DNA of 64,000 nucleotides, from NCBI RefSeq assembly GCF_031801495.1, contig NZ_JAOEGC010000002.1, forward strand, positions 1,178,001 to 1,242,000, read 5' to 3'. The translations under genes and the position numbers were made by a program. The stretch comes from Agrobacterium tumefaciens_K. GTDB lineage: Bacteria; Pseudomonadota; Alphaproteobacteria; Rhizobiales; Rhizobiaceae. Each line of letters begins with the position of its first letter. Position 1 is the first letter of the stretch. Shown here in pieces: positions 43,815-53,001 of the stretch. The notes below the pieces were generated by a model that saw nothing but the letters and a program-made list of their open reading frames with translations, ran no database searches and was not told the DNA's origin.

Positions 43815-46328
43815 GTGCCAACTTTTTCCCCAAGTCTCGAGAAGGCGCTGCACCAGGCATTGACCTTTGCAAATGAGCGTCACCACGAATACGCGACGCT
43901 TGAACATCTACTTCTGGCGCTTATCGATGATGCGGACGCGGCCGCCGTTATGACCGCCTGCAATGTGAACCTCGATGCGCTGCGCAAGACCGTCAGCGAT
44001 TACGTCGATGATGAGCTTGCCAATCTTGTGACCGGTTACGATGAAGACTCCAAGCCGACCTCCAGCTTCCAGCGGGTCATTCAGCGTGCGGTCATCCATG
44101 TCCAGTCATCCGGTCGCGAGGAAGTGACCGGCGCGAACGTGCTCGTCGCCATTTTTGCCGAGCGCGAGAGTCATGCTGCCTACTTCCTGCAGGAGCAGGA
44201 AATGACCCGCTACGACGCGGTGAACTATATCTCGCACGGTATCGGCAAGCGGCCGGGCACGTCGCAGACGCGCGCGCCACGCGGTGCTGATGAAAGTGAA
44301 GGTGAAAACAAGGCACCCCGCAGCAATCAGGAAGAGGACAATTCTTCTGCCAAGAAGCAGCAGGATGCGCTGAAGGCTTACTGCATCAACCTCAACGACA
44401 AGGCTCGCAATGGCAAGATCGATCCGCTGATCGGTCGTCATGACGAGGTGAACCGCACCATCCAGATCCTGTGCCGTCGCTCCAAGAACAACCCGCTTTA
44501 CGTGGGCGATCCCGGTGTCGGAAAAACGGCAATCGCCGAAGGTCTGGCCAAGCGTATCGTTGAAGGAAAGGTGCCGGAAGCGCTGAAGAACGATACGATC
44601 TTCTCGCTCGACATGGGCACGCTGCTGGCGGGAACGCGTTATCGCGGCGATTTCGAGGAGCGTTTGAAACAGGTCGTCAAGGAACTCGAGGAGTTTCCCG
44701 GTGCGGTTCTGTTCATCGACGAAATCCACACTGTCATCGGTGCAGGCGCCACTTCCGGTGGGGCCATGGATGCCTCGAACCTCCTGAAACCCGCATTGTC
44801 CTCCGGTGCGATCCGCTGCATCGGTTCGACCACTTATAAGGAATACCGCCAGTTCTTCGAAAAGGATCGGGCACTGGTGCGTCGCTTCCAGAAGATCGAC
44901 GTCAACGAGCCGTCCATCGACGATGCCATCGAGATCATGAAGGGCCTGAAGCCTTATTTCGAGGACTACCATCACCTCAGATATTCCAACGAGGCGATCA
45001 AGGCGGCTGTTGAGTTGTCCGCGCGTTATATCTCCGACCGCAAGCTGCCGGATAAAGCCATCGACGTGATCGATGAAACGGGTGCGGCACAGATGCTGCT
45101 TCCGGCATCCAAGCGCCGCAAGCTGATCACCGAGAAGGAAATCGAAATCACCATCGCGACCATGGCGCGCATACCGCCGAAAACGGTCTCGAAGGATGAC
45201 GAGATGGTTCTGGCCAATCTCGAGCAGGAACTTCGCTCGGTGGTTTATGGTCAGGATACGGCTATCGAAGCTCTTTCGACTGCCATCAAGCTGGCGCGTG
45301 CGGGCCTTCGCGAGCCGAACAAGCCGATTGGTTCTTATGTCTTCTCCGGCCCCACGGGCGTCGGCAAGACGGAAGTGGCCAAGCAGCTTGCATCCTCGCT
45401 CGGCGTTGAAATGTTGCGCTTCGACATGTCGGAATACATGGAGCGGCACACGGTTTCGCGTCTGCTCGGTGCGCCTCCCGGCTATGTCGGTTTCGACCAG
45501 GGCGGCCTTCTGACGGATGGCGTCGATCAGCACCCGCATTCGGTCGTGCTGCTGGACGAAATCGAAAAGGCGCATCCGGACATCTACAACATTCTGTTGC
45601 AGGTCATGGATCATGGCTCGCTGACGGACCACAACGGCAAGAAGATCGACTTCCGCAACGTCATTCTCATCATGACGACCAATGCGGGTGCGTCTGAAAT
45701 GCAGAAGTCGGCCATCGGTTTCGGTTCTTCGCGCCGCACGGGTGAAGATGAAGAGGCGATCAACCGCCTGTTCACGCCGGAATTCCGCAACCGTCTGGAT
45801 GCGATCATTCCGTTCTCGCCGCTGCCGACCGCCGTCATCCACAAGGTCGTGCAGAAGTTCGTCATGCAGCTTGAGACGCAGCTTTCCGAACGCAACGTCA
45901 CATTCGACCTGCACGAAGATGCCGTGTCCTGGCTGGCGGAAAAGGGTTACGACGAGAAGATGGGCGCCCGTCCATTGTCCCGTGTGATCCAGGAAAACAT
46001 CAAGAAGCCGCTCGCCAACGAAATCCTTTTCGGCAAGCTGAAGAAGGGCGGTGTCGTTAGCGTCACCGTTGGCAAGAAGGACGACGGAACAGACGGCTTG
46101 ATCCTTGAGGTCTTGCCGGAAACCGCACCCGTCAAGCCGAAGCCGGAAGCGGAACTGAAAGCTGCCAAGTCGCCGGCCAAAACGGCCAAGGGCAAGGCAA
46201 AGTCTACATCCAAGGCCGCGAAGGCGGAGCAGGCCGAGGTTCTAATTCTGGACGCGGACAAGTCCGAAGAAGGACAGAGCCCGCGCCGCAAGGCGAACAC
46301 GGTTCCCAAGGTGCCGAAAAAGAAGTGA
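43815..46328 (+). CDS. clpA: ClpA, ATP-dependent Clp protease ATPase subunit with basic C-terminal tail
   Basis: 837 residues from GTG 43815. The Clp N-domain repeats (SLEKALHQALTFANERHHEYATLEHLLLAL is one, in two parts) bind ClpS. AAA-1 has the Walker A loop GDPGVGKTA and IHTVIGAGAT; AAA-2 has GPTGVGKTE, FDMSEYMERH and VVLLDEIEKAHPD. The hexamer unfolds substrates into ClpP. E. coli ClpA has 758 residues; the surplus is a Lys/Ala/Pro-rich tail of about 70 residues after the D2 small domain (KSPAKTAKGKAKSTSKAAK). ClpP is not in the window. Confidence 0.95.
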   Translation: MPTFSPSLEKALHQALTFANERHHEYATLEHLLLALIDDADAAAVMTACNVNLDALRKTVSDYVDDELANLVTGYDEDSKPTSSFQRVIQRAVIHVQSSGREEVTGANVLVAIFAERESHAAYFLQEQEMTRYDAVNYISHGIGKRPGTSQTRAPRGADESEGENKAPRSNQEEDNSSAKKQQDALKAYCINLNDKARNGKIDPLIGRHDEVNRTIQILCRRSKNNPLYVGDPGVGKTAIAEGLAKRIVEGKVPEALKNDTIFSLDMGTLLAGTRYRGDFEERLKQVVKELEEFPGAVLFIDEIHTVIGAGATSGGAMDASNLLKPALSSGAIRCIGSTTYKEYRQFFEKDRALVRRFQKIDVNEPSIDDAIEIMKGLKPYFEDYHHLRYSNEAIKAAVELSARYISDRKLPDKAIDVIDETGAAQMLLPASKRRKLITEKEIEITIATMARIPPKTVSKDDEMVLANLEQELRSVVYGQDTAIEALSTAIKLARAGLREPNKPIGSYVFSGPTGVGKTEVAKQLASSLGVEMLRFDMSEYMERHTVSRLLGAPPGYVGFDQGGLLTDGVDQHPHSVVLLDEIEKAHPDIYNILLQVMDHGSLTDHNGKKIDFRNVILIMTTNAGASEMQKSAIGFGSSRRTGEDEEAINRLFTPEFRNRLDAIIPFSPLPTAVIHKVVQKFVMQLETQLSERNVTFDLHEDAVSWLAEKGYDEKMGARPLSRVIQENIKKPLANEILFGKLKKGGVVSVTVGKKDDGTDGLILEVLPETAPVKPKPEAELKAAKSPAKTAKGKAKSTSKAAKAEQAEVLILDADKSEEGQSPRRKANTVPKVPKKK

Positions 46329-46353
46329 CATCGATCACATGATCGATCACAAA

Positions 46354-46380
46354 ATGCCGGACTTCCCGCCCGGCATTTCT
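46354..46380 (+). terminator. Hairpin after clpA
   Basis: ATGCCGG (46354-46360) and CCGGCAT (46370-46376) with A/T-rich flanks and a TTCT tail form a small terminator-like hairpin 25 bases after the clpA stop. Confidence 0.65.
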
Positions 46381-46585
46381 GTCTTCAGGAGAGGGATGGA
46401 CGCGTCGTCAGCCCACCCGTTGCTTGGGGCGCTCTCGCCTGTTTATTGGTCTTCAGACGGGATTGATCTCGTCTCCGTGGCCGAAGATGATTGTGTCGGG
46501 TCGTCCCTTCGTTTATGCCCTTCGCCAATCGCCTCTGTCCTGCCGATAATCCGCGCTGGCAGAACGAGCAAGGAAGCGCGTCTAG

Positions 46586-47347
46586 ATGGCAATCCAATCC
46601 GAAAGCGATAAGGTTTCCCTCGGTTACTGGTTTTTCCGGGGAATGAAGGGCATTTTTTCCCTGCCGTCCCTCATACTCATGACATCTTTCGTCGGCTTCA
46701 GCGCTTTTGCGCTGGAATCGGGCGTCGCCCGCGGCGAGGCGATGTTCATGACGCTGATGATCTGGGCATTGCCTGCGAAAATGATCTTGATCGGTTCAAT
46801 GGTCGGCGGCGCCAATCTAGCGGCCTGCTTTCTGGCGGTAACACTCTCGTCGGTCAGAATGATGCCGATGGTGGCGTCCATCGTGCCGGAAATGCGGGGT
46901 GCGAAAACGCCGACATGGCTGTTGTTGTTCCTGTCGCACTTCGTCGCCATCACCGCCTGGGTCTTTGCCACGCAAAACCTAGCCAACGTGCCACGTGAGG
47001 GGCGCGCTGCATGGTTCGCGGGATTTGGTATCACGCTCACGCTCGTCAACACCGTCATTGTCGGTCTTTGTTACGGGGTCGTTGCTGCTTTTCCGCCGCT
47101 GGTCGCCGGTGTGCTGTTCTTTCTGACCCCCGTCTATTTCATCGCATCCATCTGGGCGTCCGCCCGGCATTCCGTCGTCAAGGTCGCTTTCGTTATCGGC
47201 GTGATCGCAGGGCCGTTGTTTGCCGTCATCGCGCCGGAGTTCGATATTCTTTACGCGGGGATCGGCGGTGGAACCTTGGCCTACCTGATCGACCGCTTCG
47301 TCTTCCGCCGCAAGATTGTGCCGGTTTCGCCGGAAGGAGAACCGTGA
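46586..47347 (+). CDS. azlC: AzlC family branched-chain amino-acid exporter, large subunit
   Basis: 253 residues with about seven hydrophobic segments. AzlC-type sequence is seen in GMKGIFSLPSLILMTSFVGFSAFA, MTLMIWALPAKMILIGSMVGGANL and SVRMMPMVASIVPEMRGAK. The AzlC-AzlD pair exports branched-chain amino acids or their analogues. It is coupled to azlD by a one-base overlap (TGATG). AGGAAG precedes the start. The 257 bases before it hold no gene. Confidence 0.86.
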   Translation: MAIQSESDKVSLGYWFFRGMKGIFSLPSLILMTSFVGFSAFALESGVARGEAMFMTLMIWALPAKMILIGSMVGGANLAACFLAVTLSSVRMMPMVASIVPEMRGAKTPTWLLLFLSHFVAITAWVFATQNLANVPREGRAAWFAGFGITLTLVNTVIVGLCYGVVAAFPPLVAGVLFFLTPVYFIASIWASARHSVVKVAFVIGVIAGPLFAVIAPEFDILYAGIGGGTLAYLIDRFVFRRKIVPVSPEGEP

Positions 47348-47688
47348 TGACCGACCAATGGTGGGCGACTTACGTTTTCATCGCGATTGCAGGCTGGCTG
47401 GCGACCGATCTCTGGCGCTGGCTTGGCGTTCTTGCCGGCAACCGGCTGAAAGAGGATTCTGAGGCGCTTGCCTGGGTCAGGGCGGTTGCAACAGCCCTTG
47501 TCATGGCTGTAACGGCCAAGCTGATCGTGTTTCCGACCGGCAGTCTGGAGGCCTCGCCTCTGTGGGTGCGCATCGGTGCAGCCGTTGTTGGCTTTGTGGT
47601 GTTTCTCGCTGCTGGCCAGCGCGTGCTGGTTGGCGTAGCTGCACCCATCCTCCTGCTGGCGGGTGGATTGCTCGTGTTGGGCTTTTGA
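47347..47688 (+). CDS. azlD: AzlD family branched-chain amino-acid exporter, small subunit
   Basis: 113 residues, nearly all hydrophobic, in three or four membrane segments (WWATYVFIAIAGWLATDLWRW, AVATALVMAVTAKLIVFPTG, IGAAVVGFVVFLAAGQRVLVG). The size and position directly after azlC identify AzlD. The start overlaps the azlC stop, as is usual for partners made in equal amounts. Confidence 0.83.
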   Translation: MTDQWWATYVFIAIAGWLATDLWRWLGVLAGNRLKEDSEALAWVRAVATALVMAVTAKLIVFPTGSLEASPLWVRIGAAVVGFVVFLAAGQRVLVGVAAPILLLAGGLLVLGF

Positions 47689-47755
47689 TACAGGCCTTAT
47701 ACGAATCTTAAATTCCCCGTTTTACGCTCCTGGTATTCGAACAGGAGCCACGATC

Positions 47756-48706
47756 ATGAAACTCTTCGCCGCGGAACGTTTTGTCCTCAGCGTCATTGCA
47801 GTTCTGCTCATGATCGATGCGACGTTGATCGCGGTGACGGGCGTTCGCGTCGACTATGCTGGATATGCCTTCTGCTGGTTGATTGGTGGCGGCGTTTTTT
47901 TGCTTGGCCAGCTTTACCGCAAAAGCGGGCGTGATATGCGCATTGCGACGGCGTTGATATCGGCCGGATTGTTTATCCTGTTTTCACTGGCTGCTTCCGT
48001 TTTCAACTACATGTTTTTGCCCGTCCATTTTCCAGCGATCGATCCGTTGCTTTTCCGGGTCGATGCCGCTTTCGGATACAGCTGGCCGGATGTGGTGACA
48101 TGGGCTGCGACCCATCCATGGGTGGGCAAAACCCTGTTTGCCGTTTACGCGACATCGCTGCCGCAGCTTCTGCTGATCGTGATCACGCTCGCCTTTACGG
48201 GCAAGGATCGCATGCTGCACCACTTCCTCGTGACGGGTGTTATCGGTGCTCTCGCGAGCATAGTCTTCTGGATTTTTTTCCCGACATTTGGTCCATCGGC
48301 CTACCAGTCATTTCCCCAATGGGTTCCACAGATCATCCCGCTCGCGGTTGATGCCGGTTACGGGCAGGAACTCGTTCGTCTTGGACAGGAAGGTGTTACC
48401 TATCTCACGCCGAAAAATACCCTTGGCCTGATTGGTTTCCCCTCATTCCACATCTTCATGGCCGCCATGTCCGTGTGGTTCGCGCCGCGCCACTGGCTTT
48501 CCATGACGGTGATCTGGACATTGAATGCGCTGATGCTCCCTGCTGTCCTCGTTCAGGGCGGTCATCACCTATCGGATATTTTTGGCGGGCTTGTCGCCTT
48601 CGCGCTTGTCTGCCCGCTGTCTGCGCACCTCCTGAACTGGTTGGCTGCGCAGGAACAGCTGCGCGTGGCACGGCGGCCGCAGGTTCAGATACTGCCCGCC
48701 GAATAA
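47756..48706 (+). CDS. PAP2-superfamily membrane phosphatase/phosphotransferase
   Basis: 316 residues with about six or seven membrane helices. A PAP2 active-site arrangement is visible in the C-terminal half: GFPSFHIFMAAM (the SxxH-type motif) and GGHHLSDIFGGL (Sxx-H-x3-D motif). The N-terminal half is a separate set of helices. Such enzymes remove phosphate from lipid phosphates or move phosphoinositol groups; AUR1/IpcS-like proteins are similar in layout. AGGAG precedes ATG 47756. The end overlaps the convergent LysR gene by 22 bases. Confidence 0.83.
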   Translation: MKLFAAERFVLSVIAVLLMIDATLIAVTGVRVDYAGYAFCWLIGGGVFLLGQLYRKSGRDMRIATALISAGLFILFSLAASVFNYMFLPVHFPAIDPLLFRVDAAFGYSWPDVVTWAATHPWVGKTLFAVYATSLPQLLLIVITLAFTGKDRMLHHFLVTGVIGALASIVFWIFFPTFGPSAYQSFPQWVPQIIPLAVDAGYGQELVRLGQEGVTYLTPKNTLGLIGFPSFHIFMAAMSVWFAPRHWLSMTVIWTLNALMLPAVLVQGGHHLSDIFGGLVAFALVCPLSAHLLNWLAAQEQLRVARRPQVQILPAE

Positions 48707-49575
48707 TCCGGCAGGCGATCGATAGTCCGCGTTTCACCCACGAGCCAGTCGAACAGCAGACGTGCCGGTTCGCTCATCCTGTCGGGTTCCTCAAGCCAGT
48801 AGGATTTGCCTTCATCTGATGCCTGATCGAATAGAACGACAAGACGACCGCCGGATATCTCGTCACGCATCAGTTCCGTTGGGCATAAACCCACCCCTTG
48901 CCCCGCTTTCAGCGCTGTCAGAAGCAGGTTGAAGTCGGCGAAGATCGGCCCAGTGTTCTGAGGGCATTGCGCCTCGTTGGCAGAAAACCAGTCGTGCCAG
49001 GCCGTTTCAGTCTCGTCGTGCAGAAGTTCCGCCTTCGCAAGTGCGGCGACATTCGTGATGGCGCCGGATTTTTCAAGATAGGTGGGTGCACATGTCGGCC
49101 GTGTTGCTGCACTGAACAGCACAACGGCTTTCCCTGCGGGGTGGACCCCATGCCGGATGACGAGATCGGCAGGGACGGCGTGTTTTGCGTCCAGATAACT
49201 GATCGACACCTGTATGTCAGGGTAGAGCGCCCGGAAGCGGGGCAGGCGGGGCGTAAGGAAATACGCTATCACCGAGGGAAGACTGGCCAGCCGTACAATG
49301 GAGCGCTCCTTTTTTCCTCGAATCCGTTCCGCCGTCGCTGCGATCTGGCGCAGACTTACGGAGACGGTCTGGCCGAAATCCCGCCCTGCCGGTGTCAATC
49401 GAACGCCTCGCGCCTGTCGTACGAAGAGTGGTACGTCCATCCACGTTTCGAGCGTGCGAACGTGTTGACTGACGGCTGCGGCCGTCATTGCGAGTTCTTC
49501 CGCAGCCGCGGAAAAACTTTCGAGTCTTGCAGCAGCCTCAAAGGCGCGAAGGGCAGGGAGTGGTGGTAGTTTCAT
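48685..49575 (-). CDS. LysR family transcriptional regulator (GcvA-like)
   Basis: 296 residues. An N-terminal winged helix has PPLPALRAFEAAARLESFSA, AAEELAMTAAAVSQHVRTLE as the recognition helix, and VPLFVRQARGVRLTPAGR. A substrate-binding domain follows (about residues 90-290). The GcvA-like start (LRAFEAAARLxSF) is clear. It is divergent from the DUF1989 gene (113 bases between starts), so it likely regulates that gene. Its end overlaps the PAP2 gene tail to tail. Confidence 0.9.
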   Translation of the reverse strand: MKLPPLPALRAFEAAARLESFSAAAEELAMTAAAVSQHVRTLETWMDVPLFVRQARGVRLTPAGRDFGQTVSVSLRQIAATAERIRGKKERSIVRLASLPSVIAYFLTPRLPRFRALYPDIQVSISYLDAKHAVPADLVIRHGVHPAGKAVVLFSAATRPTCAPTYLEKSGAITNVAALAKAELLHDETETAWHDWFSANEAQCPQNTGPIFADFNLLLTALKAGQGVGLCPTELMRDEISGGRLVVLFDQASDEGKSYWLEEPDRMSEPARLLFDWLVGETRTIDRLPDYSAGSI

Positions 49576-49687
49576 GGCGGCAAAGGCTAGGTCATACTTG
49601 GTCTCAGGGCAAGAAAAACCCGTCTTGTCACATCATGTCGCACAGGGCAGTTTGCTTGTTCTGTCGTGCTGTCTTTCGAGGATTCAT

Positions 49688-50551
49688 ATGCCGAATACCG
49701 TCAACGAACCTGTGTACAAAGAACCGTCGGATGCTGCCGATCGGCGCGCCCGCCGCCCTGTCGTCGTTTACCCGAATGGCACGCTTGAAGCACCAGACCT
49801 TTCCAGGCTCGCAAGGGCGAGACAGACAATGGAAAAGGTGAATGAAGTTATCGTGCCGCCGCGCGACGGCCGTACGTTCACAGTGCCGAAGGGACACTTT
49901 TTCCGGATCGTCAGTATAGATGGTCCGCAGGTCGGTGACCTCAATCTCTGGAATGCCCATGATCTGACGGAGCGTTTCTTCAGCGGCAAGACGCGCGCCT
50001 TGCATGCCACGCATGTTTCCATCGGTGACAGGCTATGGAGCAACCTGCCGTCGCTGCGGCCCATGGCAACAATAACGGGCGATACTCTGGCGTGGTACGG
50101 CTGGGACGAGGATGGTGGCGGGCTGCATGATGTGATCGGCACACGCTGTGATCCCTACACCAATCGTCTGCTGAGCGGCGGCGATTACCACCATTGCTGC
50201 CATTCCAATCTCACCAATGCGCTGGCGTCATCGAAGGGTTTGTCGTTCAGCGATGCCGAGCCGCATGTGCATGACGTTCTCAACGTCTTCATGTGCACGG
50301 GCTTCACCAAGGATACACACCAGTATTTCATGAAGGCGAGCCCGGTTCGGCCCGGCGATTATCTGGAGTTCTTTGCCGAGATGGATCTGCTTGGCGGACT
50401 TTCCGCCTGCCCTGGTGGCGATTGCAGCGCCAGCCACTCCAGCGATGTTGCGGTATGTTATCCGCTGAAAGTGGAAATCTACCGGCCGAACATGGCGCTT
50501 CTCAGCGATTGGCCCTTCCCGGAACGCAACCCATACTGCAACCCGGCATGA
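49688..50551 (+). CDS. DUF1989 (urea carboxylase-associated family) protein
   Basis: 287 residues. DUF1989 features: VPPRDGRTFTVPKGHFFRIV, DGPQVGDLNLWNAHDLTERF, GDTLAWYGWDEDGGGLHDVIG, and the Cys/His-rich GGDYHHCCHSNLTNAL plus the DxxHCC-like metal site. The family is found beside urea carboxylase and allophanate hydrolase, but no such gene is adjacent here, and the substrate is unclear. ATG 49688 is chosen because earlier in-frame codons (49574) lie in the LysR promoter region. A strong terminator follows. Confidence 0.85.
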   Translation: MPNTVNEPVYKEPSDAADRRARRPVVVYPNGTLEAPDLSRLARARQTMEKVNEVIVPPRDGRTFTVPKGHFFRIVSIDGPQVGDLNLWNAHDLTERFFSGKTRALHATHVSIGDRLWSNLPSLRPMATITGDTLAWYGWDEDGGGLHDVIGTRCDPYTNRLLSGGDYHHCCHSNLTNALASSKGLSFSDAEPHVHDVLNVFMCTGFTKDTHQYFMKASPVRPGDYLEFFAEMDLLGGLSACPGGDCSASHSSDVAVCYPLKVEIYRPNMALLSDWPFPERNPYCNPA

Positions 50552-50559
50552 GTAAAAAC

Positions 50560-50588
50560 GCCCCTCCCTGATCGGGAGGGGCATTCTT
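50560..50588 (+). terminator. Terminator after the DUF1989 gene
   Basis: GCCCCTCCC (50560-50568) and GGGAGGGGC (50574-50582) form a perfect 9-bp stem with a TGATC loop, preceded by AAAAA and followed by ATTCTTT. The HIT gene ends 15 bases beyond on the other strand, so it can serve both. Confidence 0.88.
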
Positions 50589-50602
50589 TCATCTGCAAAC
50601 CG

Positions 50603-51034
50603 TCAGGACGCGAGGGCCGCCTTGATCTTTTCGGCGTGCGCCTTCAGCACCTCGCCATCGGCCATCGCACCGGAATGCGGCTTCAGCGGCTGGCCTTCCA
50701 CGCGTGGAATGACGTGGAAATGCAGGTGGAAGACCGTCTGCCCGGCGGCCGGTTCATTGAACTGCGCGACGTAGACGCCATCCGCATCGAATGCTTCCTT
50801 GGCGGCGACGGCAAGCTTCTGCACCACGGGAATGGTGCGGGCCAGCACCTCCGGATCTGCATCCAAGAGGTTGCGCGAACCGGTCTTCGGAATGACCAGG
50901 AGATGACCGGGCGCCTGTGGCATCACATCCATGAACGCCAGCGTATGCTCGTCTTCATACAGCTTGTGGCTCGGGATTTCGCCGCGCAGGATCTTCGCGA
51001 AGATGTTGTTGTCGTCATAGGTGCTGGCGGTCAT
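50603..51034 (-). CDS. HIT family protein (histidine triad hydrolase)
   Basis: 143 residues. The family triad is HLHFHVIPR (H-x-H-x-H-x-x), preceded by the substrate-cupping NEPAAGQTVFHLH. The N-terminus DNNIFAKILRGEIPSHKLYEDE is that of HinT-like purine nucleotide phosphoramidases. It probably hydrolyses AMP-linked substrates. GAGGAG stands before the start. It is 36 bases after the FemAB-like gene on the same strand. Confidence 0.94.
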   Translation of the reverse strand: MTASTYDDNNIFAKILRGEIPSHKLYEDEHTLAFMDVMPQAPGHLLVIPKTGSRNLLDADPEVLARTIPVVQKLAVAAKEAFDADGVYVAQFNEPAAGQTVFHLHFHVIPRVEGQPLKPHSGAMADGEVLKAHAEKIKAALAS

Positions 51035-51070
51035 CGAAATCTCTCCTCATGTGTAAAAATCCAAAGCAGA

Positions 51071-52264
51071 CTATTCGTCCGTGTCCTGTCTGTTGCCCTT
51101 GCGGAATGGTGTATGTTCCTCGAGATAATCGCCGATATGTTCGACTTCCTGACGTTCCCGCTCCAGATAGTCGTCAATGGCGCGGCGCAGTCCAGGATGG
51201 ACGATGAAATGCGCTGAATGCGTGGTGACCGGCACATAACCGCGTGCCAGCTTGTGCTCTCCCTGCGCGCCTGCTTCGACGCGTTGCAGACCCTTCGAAA
51301 GAGCGAAGTCGATGGCCTGATGATAGCAGACCTCGAAATGCAGGAAGGGATGATCCTCGATGCAGCCCCAGTGACGGCCATAAAGCGCATCCGAACCGAT
51401 GAAGTTGATCGCGCCCGCTATGTAACGCCCGTCGCGTTTCGCCATGACGAGCAGAATGTCGTCTGCCATGCGTTCGCCGATCAGCGAATAGAACTGGCGC
51501 GTGAGATAAGGCCGGCCCCACTTGCGGCCTCCGGTATCCATGTAGAAGGTGAAGAACTGGTCCCAGATATCTTCAGTCAGATCGGAACCGGTCAGCCAGT
51601 CGATCGTAATGCCGTTTTCGAGCGCGGCGCGGCGCTCCTTTTTCAGTCCCTTGCGTTTGCGGGAAGAAAGCGCATCCAGAAAATCGTCGTGATCACGGTA
51701 GCCGTTGTTAACGAAATGGAACTGCTGGTCGGTCCGATGCAGGAATTCCTGCGAGGTGAGGGCTGCAATGTCCTCATCCGTTGCGAAGGTCACATGTGCG
51801 GATGACAGGCCGACCTTTTCCGTCACCTGTCCTATGCCGGACGCGAGAAGCAGTTTGACGCCGTCATTGTCGGATGTCTGCGCGGTCAGCAGACGCGGGC
51901 CGGTCGCCGGTGTAAAGGGAATGGAGCATTGCAGCTTGGGATAATAATGGCCGCCCGCCCTTTCGAAAGCATCCGCCCAGCCGTGGTCGAAGACATATTC
52001 GCCCTTGCTGTGGTTCTTCAGATAGGACGGAACTGCCCCTAGAAGCGCACCTGCTTCGTTTTCCAGCAGCAGATGATGCCCCTGCCATCCTGTCTTGGCG
52101 GCCGCTGATCCGGACTCTTCAAGAGAAGATAAAAAGGCGTGAGAAACAAATGGATTATACAATTTTCCTTCCGCGCTGCGCGAAGTTCCGGAAAGCTGTT
52201 TCCAGCGGTCCGGATCGATATCCATGAAGGATTGCGCAACGCGGATGGAGTAATTTTCTGTCAT
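51071..52264 (-). CDS. FemAB/DUF482 family acyltransferase-like protein
   Basis: 397 residues. The family (peptidogalycan biosynthesis/FemAB-like, DUF482) has a double GNAT fold. Sequence marks are NPFVSHAFLSSLEESGS, PSYLKNHSKGEYVFDHGWADAF, YYPKLQCSIPFTPATGPRLL and a second half with GAINFIGSDALYGRHWGC. It starts inside the stop of the upstream GDPD gene (ATGA). A role in transferring an acyl or aminoacyl group is suggested by the fold only. Confidence 0.87.
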   Translation of the reverse strand: MTENYSIRVAQSFMDIDPDRWKQLSGTSRSAEGKLYNPFVSHAFLSSLEESGSAAAKTGWQGHHLLLENEAGALLGAVPSYLKNHSKGEYVFDHGWADAFERAGGHYYPKLQCSIPFTPATGPRLLTAQTSDNDGVKLLLASGIGQVTEKVGLSSAHVTFATDEDIAALTSQEFLHRTDQQFHFVNNGYRDHDDFLDALSSRKRKGLKKERRAALENGITIDWLTGSDLTEDIWDQFFTFYMDTGGRKWGRPYLTRQFYSLIGERMADDILLVMAKRDGRYIAGAINFIGSDALYGRHWGCIEDHPFLHFEVCYHQAIDFALSKGLQRVEAGAQGEHKLARGYVPVTTHSAHFIVHPGLRRAIDDYLERERQEVEHIGDYLEEHTPFRKGNRQDTDE

Positions 52265-53001
52265 GCCGTGGCGGACGGGTTCTCTCTCGGGTCGAAACCT
52301 TCGAATGTCATCTGGTCAGCATATTTATAGGTAGTCGCACGGGCATTTTCATCCCTTACGGTCCAGGTAATTACCGGCACGCCAAGTTTTCTTTGCGCTT
52401 TGATAAAGCTGTTGGGCAGATGCCCCCAGTGGTAGGAGATGAAGTCGACGCCGATATGCATGGCTTCGTCATGCTTGAAGAAGTCTTCCGGCTTGTCACC
52501 TTCGGCAGTCAGTCCCAGAGGCCAGGGTGAACCTGCGGCCTTCAGATTCTTCAGCAGGTGATGATCGAAGCTCATCAGCGCAACGTGACCCTTGTAGCCT
52601 TCGAGGTCCTCCAGCACCGCCTCGGCAAACCCGTCATCGACGCCTTCGCCCTCGCGCCCCTTCAGTTCGATCACCAGCGGCACCTTGCCGGCACAGAGCG
52701 CGAGAAGCTGCTTGAGTGTCGGCACCTTGTCCCTGGTCTGTCCGACGGACAGCAGCGACAATTCGGCGGAGGTGCGCTCGCGCACGTCACCCTTGATGCC
52801 GGTCAGTCTGGTCATTTCATGATCGTGGAAGATCACCGGAACGCTGTCGGCCGCAAGCTGCACGTCGCATTCGATGGCGAAACCGGCTTCAATAGCGCGG
52901 GAAAAAGCTGAAAGCGTGTTTTCCCAGATGTCATTGTTCATGTCGTGGTAGCCACGATGCGCAACAGGCTGGTTGATCAGCCAGGACAGTTTGAGCGTCA
53001 T
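52261..53001 (-). CDS. Glycerophosphodiester phosphodiesterase family protein
   Basis: 246 residues. A TIM barrel with AHRGYHDMNNDIWENTLSAF (catalytic His-Arg and Glu), ECDVQLAADSVPVIFHDHEM (second catalytic His and metal-binding Glu/Asp) and VPLVIELKG. It cleaves glycerophosphodiesters to glycerol-3-phosphate and an alcohol. No signal peptide is seen, so it is probably cytoplasmic (UgpQ-like). It overlaps its neighbours on both sides by four bases, making a coupled RidA-GDPD-FemAB run. Confidence 0.9.
   Translation of the reverse strand: MTLKLSWLINQPVAHRGYHDMNNDIWENTLSAFSRAIEAGFAIECDVQLAADSVPVIFHDHEMTRLTGIKGDVRERTSAELSLLSVGQTRDKVPTLKQLLALCAGKVPLVIELKGREGEGVDDGFAEAVLEDLEGYKGHVALMSFDHHLLKNLKAAGSPWPLGLTAEGDKPEDFFKHDEAMHIGVDFISYHWGHLPNSFIKAQRKLGVPVITWTVRDENARATTYKYADQMTFEGFDPRENPSATA

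Noticed and set aside
44106..45914. A 602-codon minus-strand frame opposite clpA
   Set aside because: ClpA Walker motifs fix the coding strand; the antisense frame is a composition artefact.
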